A stretch of DNA of 64,000 bases from Neoceratodus forsteri (lineage: Eukaryota; Chordata; Ceratodontiformes; Ceratodontidae). Both the position numbers and the translations under genes were made by a program. How positions within the stretch are numbered: the stretch's first letter is position 1; each line of letters opens with the position of its first letter. The notes under the pieces are model-generated. The model was not told where the DNA came from, did no database searches, and was given only the letters and a program-made list of their open reading frames with translations. The stretch is from contig CM057454.1 in the NCBI GenBank assembly GCA_016271365.2, positions 697,019,501 to 697,083,500 on the forward strand, in the 5' to 3' direction. This document shows positions 1 through 8,550 of the stretch, in pieces.

Positions 1-170
1 TTCTTAATGTTTTCTACAGTACTGGAAAGCACTCTTCTGGAGAGATTAGCATTACTAATATTTCAATGAAAGTTTATAATCTTTTCCACTTCTGGGGATC
101 TCTGATATGGTGGGTGATGTGCATATCTGTACTGCAAGAGGTTCCAAATATAATGCAAAAAGTTTCAGCC

Positions 171-590
171 CATACTGTTATCTACAGGTATTGTCCTACA
201 GTAACTTTTCCACCAGACTGTATTTTCTGTGCTGTGTGTGTTTCTCTGGCAGGCAGGGGGCTTGGGAGTGAGCTGGCAGCCAGGTGATCACTGGGGGCAG
301 GGCTCTGCTACATAAAAGCCTGTGCTGCCCATGGGTGCAAAAGAAAGCCAACTTCCAGCACCTCAAGCTCCACAGAACATCATCACACAGAGACTGCTGC
401 TGTTTCAGCCTATACTGCTATCTGCTGGTATTGTCCTGCAGCAACCATTTCACCGCACTGTGTTTTCTATGCTGTGCATGTTTCTCTATCAGGTAGGGTG
501 CTCAGGGGTGAGCCTGCAGCCAAGTGATTGTTGGGGATGGGGTCTGCTACATAAAAGTCCATGTCGCCCATGCGGTGCAAGTACACTCAG
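171..590. repeat. Diverged tandem duplication, 240-bp period
   Basis: Two head-to-tail copies (about 171-410 and 411-590) align at a constant offset of 240 bases. The block 'ggtattgtcct' occurs at 187 and 427, and 'tctgctacataaaag' near 303 and 543. Each copy has a TATA-like 'tacataaaag'. The second copy runs into an A17 tract. This could be LINE 5'-UTR promoter monomers belonging to the L2-like element downstream, or a dimeric repeat; I cannot tell which. Confidence 0.7.
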
Positions 591-594
591 TCAC

Positions 595-611
595 AAAAAA
601 AAAAAAAAAAA
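595..611 (+). repeat. A17 homopolymer tract
   Basis: An uninterrupted run of 17 A directly follows the second 240-bp unit. It may mark the 3' end of a retroposed unit or be a simple repeat. Confidence 0.8.
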
Positions 612-730
612 GAGCAGTTTTAGAGGTGGGAGCTGTTTTAAAGTTTCATCTTCATTTTATGCAATTAGAACAATTTGAAGTTTTTATAGCATTAGTTTTT
701 AAAACTAGTAAATTGTTATATTTACGATAA

Positions 731-1061
731 GGGGAAAGTCATTTCACTTATATTTGGTGACGCTTTAGTTTTAGTAAGGAAGAGTATTCTGCTTTGTTCA
801 ATAGTTAAGCAATAAGCCACGAGGGGCCGTGGGTTATCGGAGGATTTACCATGCCTGGAGTGGTTTGCCCATGAGGCACAGCCGAGTGGGTAAATCCGCG
901 CTAGCCGTGGTAAATTCCCCGATAACCCAGATCCCTCGAGTGGCTTATTGCGATTATACCAAGTACTGCTTTTTTAAATTATTTCAAAAAACAGTACTTG
1001 CTATAATGCTTAAATAAGTGACTCAGTAGTAGAGCAGTCAGTGTTTTTGTTTACTTTCCCC
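731..1061. mobile_element. Foldback MITE with 9-bp outer termini
   Basis: The element starts 'ggggaaagt' (731-739) and ends with its exact complement 'actttcccc' (1053-1061). Inside is a long imperfect palindrome centred near 880: 'gcaataagccac' at 809-820 pairs with 'gtggcttattgc' at 940-951, and 'gggttatcgg' at 831-840 pairs with 'ccgataaccc' at 919-928. A second small hairpin lies at 960-1001 ('aagtactg'/'cagtactt'). There is no coding capacity. I see no clear target-site duplication, so the superfamily is open. Confidence 0.7.
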
Positions 1062-1680
1062 TGATGTACGGAGCAGTTTTACAGTCTCTGCTTAGCAGGG
1101 AAACAAGATGGCAGACGGAGTTCTGTGATTTTGCCGTCAGATTGCTTTTTTTCCAAGATGCAGCTGGCTGGCACCTTTTGTGGTGATTATCATAGGATTT
1201 ACAACGGTGATAAGGTGTCAGTCAGTCATTTTGATTGGTTGTTGTCTAAGGTGCATGGTATAATTTAAAATTTAAAATGTTTAAGAATGTTTCTACACTG
1301 TTTGATTATTAATTTGTTTGTGAACTATCAATTTGTAACAAGGAATGATATGTTTCAAGAGAGAGACTTCTGTCCTTTAAGATTAGAAGGAATTACAGCT
1401 ACAATGAGGAATCTTGAGGGCATAGGTCAAGGTCCATCGGAAAGTAAATTGTAAAGTCTGAATGAATTATGGCAGAATGTAAAACCAAAGGGGCTGACTA
1501 TTAGTTTTGCATGGTCTGGAAAATATTATTTTATCAAATACAAACAAGTGATTAAGGTGAACACAAAAGGTGAGAATTACTACAGTATCTTAACAAAGGG
1601 ATAATTACAGTTACATTCATATCAGTGTCAGTCCATCCCCATTCTGGTCCTCAGTTCTGAAATTTTGAGGAAAATATTAC
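1062..1680 (+). other. Unassigned, probable 5' part of the L2-like LINE
   Basis: I see no recognisable protein here. The stretch leads directly into the endonuclease of the L2-like LINE in the same orientation. It is plausibly its 5'UTR or decayed ORF1; that is inference from position only. Confidence 0.3.
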
Positions 1681-1800
1681 TGACTCCCGTAACTTAAATG
1701 GATTGTTCACTTAAATATACAAAGTGTATTAGCAAAATGGAGTCAGATTGAGGCCCGGGTGGAACAAAATAAATTTGATATCATCACTTTGTCAGAAACA

Positions 1801-2165
1801 CCTTACCCTACAACATGTATGCCAGTGCAACCACTAGACAAGTCCCTCTATTAATGTCTCCCCTGGTTGTATTACCCGTCATGCCAGATTACTGTAGACA
1901 AAGTTGCTTCCCTGCAACTGCCAAAACCTTAGACAATGCATTACCTGCTGCTGTATTACTGTATGCTTGAGCATAGGAACTGATTTCTGATTGATATCTT
2001 GTATTATGCAAATATTGTAAATGTTTTCTTGGATTTTGCATGATACTTTCATTCATGTTTCTTCACTTTACTGTAACTGAACAGTACTGTATCTCTGATG
2101 TTGAACCTTTAAACAAACTCTGCTCAAAGGCGTTACTCCAAATATTCTAATAAATAAATAAATAA
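1801..2165 (+). mobile_element. Small retroposon with (TAAA)n tail
   Basis: This 365-bp segment separates the endonuclease block ending 'LSET' from the one starting 'WVSDKI'. It ends in four 'aaat/taaa' units (2148-2165). The flanks 'gaaacacct' and 'taaacctgg' suggest a short, imperfect target duplication. There is no coding capacity. It may be a SINE or a 5'-truncated LINE 3' end. Confidence 0.6.
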
Positions 2166-2592
2166 ACCTGGGTGAGTGATAAGATCAATGATTCTGACAT
2201 TATTTTGATGTGTTATGGTTTGTATAGACAAGATAGGATAGGAAATAAAGGTGGGTCAATAATTTATGTTAAAATGAAATTTAAAACAGTTGTACTTGAT
2301 TTTTCATATAAAAATACAGGTTGTGACTTGATTACTGTAGATTTGCTCTTTGGATTGCAAAAACATTTAACAGTAACTTCAGCTTATATTCCCTTGGGTT
2401 TAATAGTGAATAGTCTAGAGGTGGTAAAGGAAGTTAAAAGAAGTCTGCCCTTAAATAGGGAATTTATATTGATGGGGGATTTTAATTGTAATCGGGGTAG
2501 TGATCAAAAAAAGTGTATCACTGATGTTACCAGAGTTAACTACAGAACTGGTGGGGGTTCCATCCTAGACTGGTTAGTGGTCACCCATCCTA

Positions 2593-2898
2593 CAGTAGTA
2601 GCACCGAATTAGTCAAAGGATTTGTAAGGATTTTTAAAAATCCCTATTGAAAATTGTGAAAATTTAGTTAGGGATTTTGCTTTGTTTGTTACTGTGTTCA
2701 TTGCTACGCAGAGAGGGTTGTCTCATCTGATAGTGTAGTTGAAAGGCTACCAGATGGCACTTAAGTACTGTAATGGGAACTGGCCTCTTTCTGTAGGTAT
2801 AACAAAAAGAATTTTACAGGATTTTTTTCCCCTAAATTTTGTGAAGGATAAATAGGAAATCTCACAAAATTGCTTGACAAATTCGGTGCTACTACTGT
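2593..2898. mobile_element. Tc1/mariner-type MITE, 306 bp, TA target duplication
   Basis: The perfect terminal inverted repeat 'cagtagtagcaccgaatt' (2593-2610) matches the complement of 'aattcggtgctactactg' at 2881-2898 or a base earlier. It is flanked on both sides by TA (2591-2592 and 2899-2900). TA target sites and CAGT-type ends are the Tc1/mariner signature. The interior is AT-rich and non-coding, so it must have depended on a transposase in trans. It splits the L2-like endonuclease. Confidence 0.88.
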
Positions 2899-3163
2899 AA
2901 TAAAATAGTGAAATGTGGAGTATTAACTGATGGTATGAGTGACCACAGCCCAATCTTCTGTGAATGGACTACCATACAGGAAAAAAAAACTCCTCATCAT
3001 ATTGAACTTAGAGATCTGAAAAATGTGATCCCTACCTTTATGGATATGATTTGTAATGAAGTGGATTGGACCTGTCTGGAAAAAAAAAGTGATACCGATA
3101 AATTACTAGAAAAAAATTAGTTGTTTAATCAATCAAATTGCGGATAGAGTTGCCCATAAAAAA

Positions 3164-5150
3164 ATGAGGATAAGGGCAAATAAAAGTAAATGGATAACAC
3201 AGGATCTTTTAGGTTTGATGAAACAAAGAGATAAAATGTGGAGAAAGTACAGAGTTAACAGGGATGTTGTTACATTACAGAGTTATAAAATGTTACAAAC
3301 TAAATGTAAAGCACAAATCATGGGTGCAAAAATGATTTTTTTTATGGCTGAACAGACTAATTCATTGGAAAACTCCAAAAACATTTGCCAGACACTAAAC
3401 AATATATTGGGTAGGAGATCCAGAGAAGACAGTGCAACCTTATCAGAGGGGGATCAATTAACTAGTGATCCAGCTAAACTACTAGAGTTGTTTAACAATT
3501 ATTTTGATGACTTATTAAAATTTAGATCCAATACTAATTCCAATGATGTAGATGTCAATTTACAAAAATGAGAGTTGTGGTAACTACCCCAAGTTTTATT
3601 TTCAGGCTGTTACTCCTGATTTAATTAGGGGTTATGTTCTAAAGCATGATCCTCAGCCATACATTGGTCAGGATGAAATTGAGTATAGACTCATTAAGTT
3701 GGGGATCAATAATTTATCCTTTCCATTAGCCATATTGTTCAATTACTTATTATGTCATGGAGTTTTCCCTAAGATTTGGAAACTGACTACGATTAAACCT
3801 ATATTCAAATCTGGCAGTAGAACTTGTGTATCTAATTACAGACCTATTTCCTTATTAGCACCATTATCTAAGATCTTGAAAAGGATACTTTTTGACCAAA
3901 TAACTAATTATCTGGAGAAATATAGTTTGTTAACTGTGTCACAGCATAGATTCAGAGGGAATCACAATACTGAAACAGCCTTGGTGGGGTTCACAAGCTG
4001 CGTTTAGGATGTCCTGGATAAGGGGCACTTTGTCACAGCTGTATTTGTGGACCTCACTAAGGCCTTCGATCTTGTAGATCATGGTCTGCTGCTTAATTCC
4101 CTCTTAGATATGTATATTTCTTCTGATGATATAACTTGGTTTGCAAGCTATCTATATAATAGGGAACATTGTACTATGATAGGTGGATGTGTTTCAGAAT
4201 CCCTTCCAATAAAATGCAGAGTAATAAAAGGTTCCATTTTAGGACCACTGTTGTTTTCTCTATTTAGGAATGCTGCACCAAATTTCTGTTTCAAATCAGA
4301 TATAATTTTATATGCATAGAATGCAGTAATTTTCAAAATAGGGTCTGGTCCTGATGATGCAATGATGTTACACATAGTTCAGAATGATTTTGATTTCTTT
4401 CAAACATGGTTATTGGCTAGATGTATGGTATTAAACACTTATAAAACCAAAATTATGTTTTTTTTTACTGGACAAAGAAAGAAAAGAGAATTTAAAACAT
4501 CTATTGTTCGCCTAAAAGGGGGAAAAAAGAACAAGTTGATCATTTTAAGTATGTGGGTATAACCCTTGACTCTAGTCTTACTTTTGAACCACATGTCCCT
4601 AGTGTCATAAAAACTGTCCATTAGAGGCTTGGATAATTGTTTAGAGCAGGCCTTTCCTAATTCCAGAATCTAGGAAATGTCTGACCAATAGTTTTCTTTC
4701 CAGTGCTCTTTACTATGGATTAATGGTACTAATGAAAGAATCCTAGCAAAATTAAGGGATATCAATAATAGTGCCTTTCATTTTATGATGAGTTTACCAG
4801 TTAGAACCCACTATTATAATCTCTTAAAAACTGCAAAGTGTCCCTCTCTTGAAAATTGAATTAGTTTTAAAATGGATGCTTTCCTTTTCAAAAGTAATAA
4901 AGGTAGTTTGCCCCCATAGGTTCAGGCACTGTTCTCCAGATTATGAAACACTCAGTGGACTAGGACTCAAGGTAGGTTTGTTTAGGAAACAATTATTTAT
5001 AAAGGCAATAGGACAGAAATCAATTTCATATAGGGCTTTCTCCTTCAATAACTCTATTCTGAACAAACTTACTTGTTGAACAATGGTTAATTCCTTTAAA
5101 ACGAGATTGAAACAGTGGCATGCATCATCTAATGAATGCATTAGTAATTG
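3164..5150 (+). pseudogene. L2-like LINE reverse transcriptase
   Basis: This continues the endonuclease above in the same orientation. Recognisable RT blocks in order are 'SNYRPISLLAPLSKIL' (about 3830), 'QHRFRGNHNTETAL' (about 3945), 'FVDLTKAFDLVDH' (about 4045, motif A) and 'KGSILGPLLFSLF' (about 4225, motif B). The YADD position reads 'FKSDIILYA' (about 4290), so one catalytic Asp is lost. The C-terminal region continues to about 5090. At least five frame breaks separate the blocks, so the gene is dead. The [SNYRPISLL - QHGFR - TETAL] pattern fits the L2/CR1/Rex group; the exact clade is uncertain. Confidence 0.88.
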
Positions 5151-5177
5151 ATGTTTTAAAAGTGTGTTACTGACACC

Positions 5178-5236
5178 TATGTTATGTTATGTTAAGTTAT
5201 GTTATGTTATGTTATGTTGTTATGTTATGTTATGTT
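5178..5236 (+). repeat. (TTATG)n microsatellite
   Basis: About eleven copies of the pentamer 'ttatg' with one 'ttaag' variant and one slip lie in the 3'UTR of the L2-like LINE. The element ends near 5365 in an A-rich tail after 'cggctaacaa'. Confidence 0.95.
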
Positions 5237-5365
5237 TTACTCTAAAAATGTTGTATGTACTGTGTTTTTGTATTTGAATGTTACAACATTTGTCGCTAGT
5301 GAAAACTGACAGCATCGTTCATCGGCTAACAAGTATAAAAAATAAAAAATGAAATGAAAATGAAA

Positions 5366-5438
5366 AAAGTAATCTGGATAAGGGACATCCCTGCCTCGTG
5401 CCTTGACTTAGTGTGAAAGGCTCTGTAAGGGAGCCATT
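5366..5438 (-). pseudogene. L1 reverse transcriptase sliver
   Basis: Read on the minus strand this gives 'VNGSLTEPFTLSQGTRQGCP' followed by 'LS', which is the L1 RT block G-T-R-Q-G-C-P-L-S. Its upstream partner ('DSVSWPFLWSTL', 'LQGLYVSPH') sits 12 kb away at 17.8-18.05 kb, across a nested CR1. The L2-like LINE abuts its other side. It is therefore a splinter of a single L1 broken by insertions. Confidence 0.8.
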
Positions 5439-5439
5439 T

Positions 5440-5488
5440 ACTCATAAATATAGAAACATAGACATTGATGGCAGAAGTGGACTGCAAG
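5440..5488 (-). mobile_element. CR1-A extreme 3' end
   Basis: 'atagaaacatagacattgat' followed by 'ggcagaagtgg' is the 3' terminus seen at all minus-strand CR1 copies here (27.7, 47.84 and 63.5 kb). The rest of the same 3'UTR resumes at 7209 after a hAT-like insertion: 'accgcaag' then 'atccagctagtctgcccg'. Confidence 0.85.
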
Positions 5489-6253
5489 TAGTGGTGGGTG
5501 AAGTGGCCGAAATTCGCTCCGCAGAGTGATTCACGGAGTAACGCAGAATCTGCAAAGTGCCTGCAACTTGAAGCAGAGTACTTCACATTACAGTGAGGAA
5601 GCGAAATCCATTGAAACCAATGATTTTGCTTTATTCTGCCTTCCTCAAACCACTTCTCTACCAATTTTAAGGTGAAGTACATTGAAATCAATGTACTTCA
5701 CATCACTTTGCCTTGTAATGGAGCTCCAAGTCGAATTTTGCAGTGCTACATGGGATTGCAGGTCACATGGGTTCTAGATTGTTCTGCACAGCTCCAGTTC
5801 TGTGTAGTGTGCATAGTGGAAGATAGAGACAGTTTCCTGTCAGAGCTCTCAGATTCATATTCTCTAAAAGCTGTTACAAAAGCCTTTTTGAGACCTTTTT
5901 TTCTCAAAATTTAGTTCAACAATTGTGGGAAACCCTCCTGTACTCATATCATCGATTGTTTATTGTTTGTGTGTAGATTTAGAATGTTAATTTAGAACAG
6001 TCAGTATGTGTACTGTGAAGTGTGCTTCAGGGAGGGGCATCTGTGGTGTAGGTAGATTAACTGGGAGAAAAAGGCAGTCTTTCTGTTTTGGTTATATTTT
6101 TCTTGTATAACTGTGTTAATGTACACACAATAATATGTTCAGTAATTCTTGACTTTTTTTGCTGATTTTTGTGGTGCAGCGATGTATAATTTCAGTTTGT
6201 TTAAAACATTTGGTTATATTACTAAAGGTTTTCAATTTGCTACACATTACTTG

Positions 6254-6254
<1 letters not shown>

Positions 6255-6297
<43 letters not shown>
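6255..6297. repeat. (TG)n microsatellite
   Basis: An essentially perfect run of about 21 TG units lies inside the 1.72-kb hAT-like element. Confidence 0.97.
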
Positions 6298-6299
<2 letters not shown>

Positions 6300-6595
6300 A
6301 TGATGTGTGTCATTAAATAAGACACCTTTTATTCTGCCACAGAGTAATTGCAGCAGTGTGAGCCTGCTATCCACCGCACCTACATTATTTTTTTATACTG
6401 CTTTGTGGTATCTTTACTGGTAGTGGACTGTTACTGCTGTGCATTACCTCCCACCAACCAGCAAAAGGTATTCTTTTCCAGGTTTGGATTTGTGACTTGT
6501 GAGCACTTGTTAGGTGTTGTTGTGCCTTTACGTCTGCATCTCTTGAGTGTGCAGCACAATCTTAATCTGTCTGTGCATTTGCACTTTGCAGTACA

Positions 6596-7030
6596 CATTA
6601 ATTCTGGGAGACTTTGCATTTCTTGTTACACTCTCATTTCACTTCATCAGCACTGGGGAATTTTCTGGACCCAAGACAGTAGCATTTTGGGGATGTACAT
6701 TAATTCTGATGACTGTGTCTGACCACTGCACACATGACTGAGTGCACCATTAATTCTGGGAGACTGCATTTCTTGTTGTGTTATCATTTCAAACTTTGTC
6801 AGCACTGGGGAATTTTCTGGACACAAGGCAGTAGCATTTTGAGGATGAGCAGTAATTCTGGTGACTGTGTGACCACTGCACACATGCCTGAGTGCACTAT
6901 AAATTCTGGGAGACTTTGCATTTCTTGCTGTGCTATCATTTCAATTCATCAGCACTGGGAAGTTTTCTGGACACAAGACAGTAGCATTTTGGGGATGCAC
7001 ATTAATTCTGGTGACTGTGTGTGTGAGGGG
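6596..7030 (+). repeat. Three tandem 150-bp units
   Basis: The landmark 'cactggg(g)aa' recurs at 6651, 6803 and 6953 (spacings 152 and 150). 'aattctgggagact' recurs near 6599, 6751 and 6901. The third unit is slightly truncated. The repeats are internal to the hAT-like element, as are subterminal or internal repeats in many non-autonomous hATs. Confidence 0.92.
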
Positions 7031-7208
7031 CTGCCAATATTGTTGTCACTCCACCTTATTTCACGTAAAGGCAGAATGACAACATGAAGCAATAATTAAA
7101 AGGTGAAGTGAGCCTTTTTCTTTGGCCACTCCACATAGCAGAGTGACAATGTGAAGTGCTCACTTCAAGTTCACTTTGCCAGCAGAATTGAATTTCACTG
7201 CATCTCTA

Positions 7209-8488
7209 ACCGCAAGATCCAGCTAGTCTGCCCGATATGGGTATCTACCCCCACTTCTATCCTTTCTGTGAAATGACACCCTTGTGCCTGTCCAGGTGTT
7301 ATTGAACCCGTTTACCATTTTGGCCTCCACCACTTCCCTGGGCAGGCAATTCCATGGGTCGACCATCCTCTCAGTGAAGAAGAACTTCCTGACATTGCTC
7401 TTGAGCTACCCACCCTTGAGCCTCATATCGTGTCCTCTAGTTCTAATGTTTTTCTTCTCCTGAAGGAGCCCCGTACCCTTACCTTATTTATACCTTTGAT
7501 ATACTTGAATGTCTCAATCATGTCCCCCCTCTCCCTCCTCTGCTCCAGGGAGTAAATGTTGAGCTCCCTCAACCTATTCTCATATGCCATTTGATGCAGA
7601 CCATGAATCATTTTTGTGGCTCTCCTCTGCACCGTCTCAACCCTATCGATGTCTTTCCTAAGGTGTGGCCTCCAGAACTGTATGCAGTACTCCAGGTGGG
7701 GCCACACCAGTGCCCTGTAAAGTGGCAGCACCAGCTGCCTCCTGTCACTCATGATTCCCCCCTCTCTATGCAGCCCAGCATACCACTGGCCTTTAGCATC
7801 ACCTTTTTGCACTGCTTCCCCACCTTTAAGTCATCTGAAATAATGACTTCTAGGTCTCGCACTTGGTTGGTGCATGCTAGGTGCTCCCCTATTAGGCAGT
7901 ATCCCACCTTGGGGTTTCCATTGCCTAAGTGCATGACCTTGCACATTTTGGTGTTGAACTTCAACTGACAGTTGTCTGACCACTTCTCAAGTTTCCTCAA
8001 GTCTGATTTCATGTTCTTGACTCCTTCTGTGGTGTCCACTCTGTTTCAGATCTTGGTGTCATATGCAAACAGACTCACCTTTCCTTCCAATCCATTACTG
8101 ATGTTGGCTATGAACTCATTGAAGAGTAGGTGTCCCAGCACCGACCCTTGAGGCACTCCACTAGTCACTTCCCTCTCCGTCAATACCACTCCAGTTACCT
8201 GCACCCATTGTGTACTTCCCTTCACCCAGTTGCTCACTGAACCCTCCACTTCCTTACCTACACCGATGTGGTCCAGTTTCTTTACCAGCCTTCTGTGTGG
8301 AACCAAGTTGAAGGCCTTACTAAAGTCTAGACAGACCACATCCACTGCTTCCCCTTAGTCCACTACCTTCGTCACCCAGTCCAAAAAGTTAACCAGGTTT
8401 GTCTGGCATAACCTTCTAGCCATGAAACCCTGCTGTTTTGGGTCCTGTTACCCGCTGGATTCCAGATGTGCAACTATTCTTTGCTTGA
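7209..8488 (-). pseudogene. CR1-A ORF2, RT to C-terminus
   Basis: The minus strand encodes a CR1-type RT: 'DVVCLDFSKAFNLVPHRRL' (about 8285-8345), 'TSGVPQGSVLG' (about 8130), then 'FAYDTKI' at 8046-8066, where YADD/FADD is expected, so one catalytic Asp is gone. The C-terminal part follows: 'LYRALVWPHLEYCIQFWRPH' and 'RRATKMIHGL'. The reading frame begins abruptly at 8488 with 'KQRIVAHLESSG'. This joins exactly to '...GKLMKTLLK' at 14376, showing that 8489-14375 is an insertion into this gene. Confidence 0.92.
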
Positions 8489-8550
8489 ATCATAGAATTT
8501 GACAGCAGAAAAGAATGCCTTGGCCCATCCAGTCTGCCCATTTCCCCCTG

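Larger units (their letters stand above)
1690..3120 (+). pseudogene. L2-like LINE endonuclease (AP-endonuclease), interrupted
   Basis: Pieces of an exonuclease-endonuclease-phosphatase type domain lie in order. The N-terminus at 1697-1800 reads 'HLNIQSVLAKW' and 'FDIITLSET', the first catalytic region. The middle at 2167-2592 has 'LMGDFNC', matching the family G-D-F/W-N block. The end at 2908-3120 has 'MSDHSPIFCEW', the conserved S-D-H motif. The domain would nick DNA for target-primed reverse transcription. It is broken by a tailed retroposon (about 1801-2165) and a mariner-type MITE (2593-2898), both of which sit between otherwise continuous blocks, plus stops and frameshifts. Confidence 0.85.
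5489..7208. mobile_element. Non-autonomous hAT-like element, 1.72 kb, 8-bp target duplication
   Basis: The left end 'tagtggtgggtgaag' and the complemented right end 'tagagatgcagtgaa' form a hAT-type terminal inverted repeat. The flanking octamers 'actgcaag' (5481-5488) and 'accgcaag' (7209-7216) are an 8-bp target duplication with one mismatch. Removing the element restores a continuous CR1 3'UTR. I find no transposase. The interior holds a TG microsatellite and three 150-bp tandem units. The termini resemble 'tagtgatgtgtgaag' at 46289, the start of a hAT transposon in this window, so that family is a candidate helper (inference). Confidence 0.85.

Noticed and set aside
5178..5236. CRISPR-like or satellite array
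   Set aside because: Plain pentamer microsatellite in a LINE 3'UTR with no spacers.
6348..7087. Overlapping plus-strand open frames of 117-124 codons, possible small gene
   Set aside because: They run through the three 150-bp tandem units of a non-coding hAT-like element; the repeated peptides simply follow the DNA repeats.
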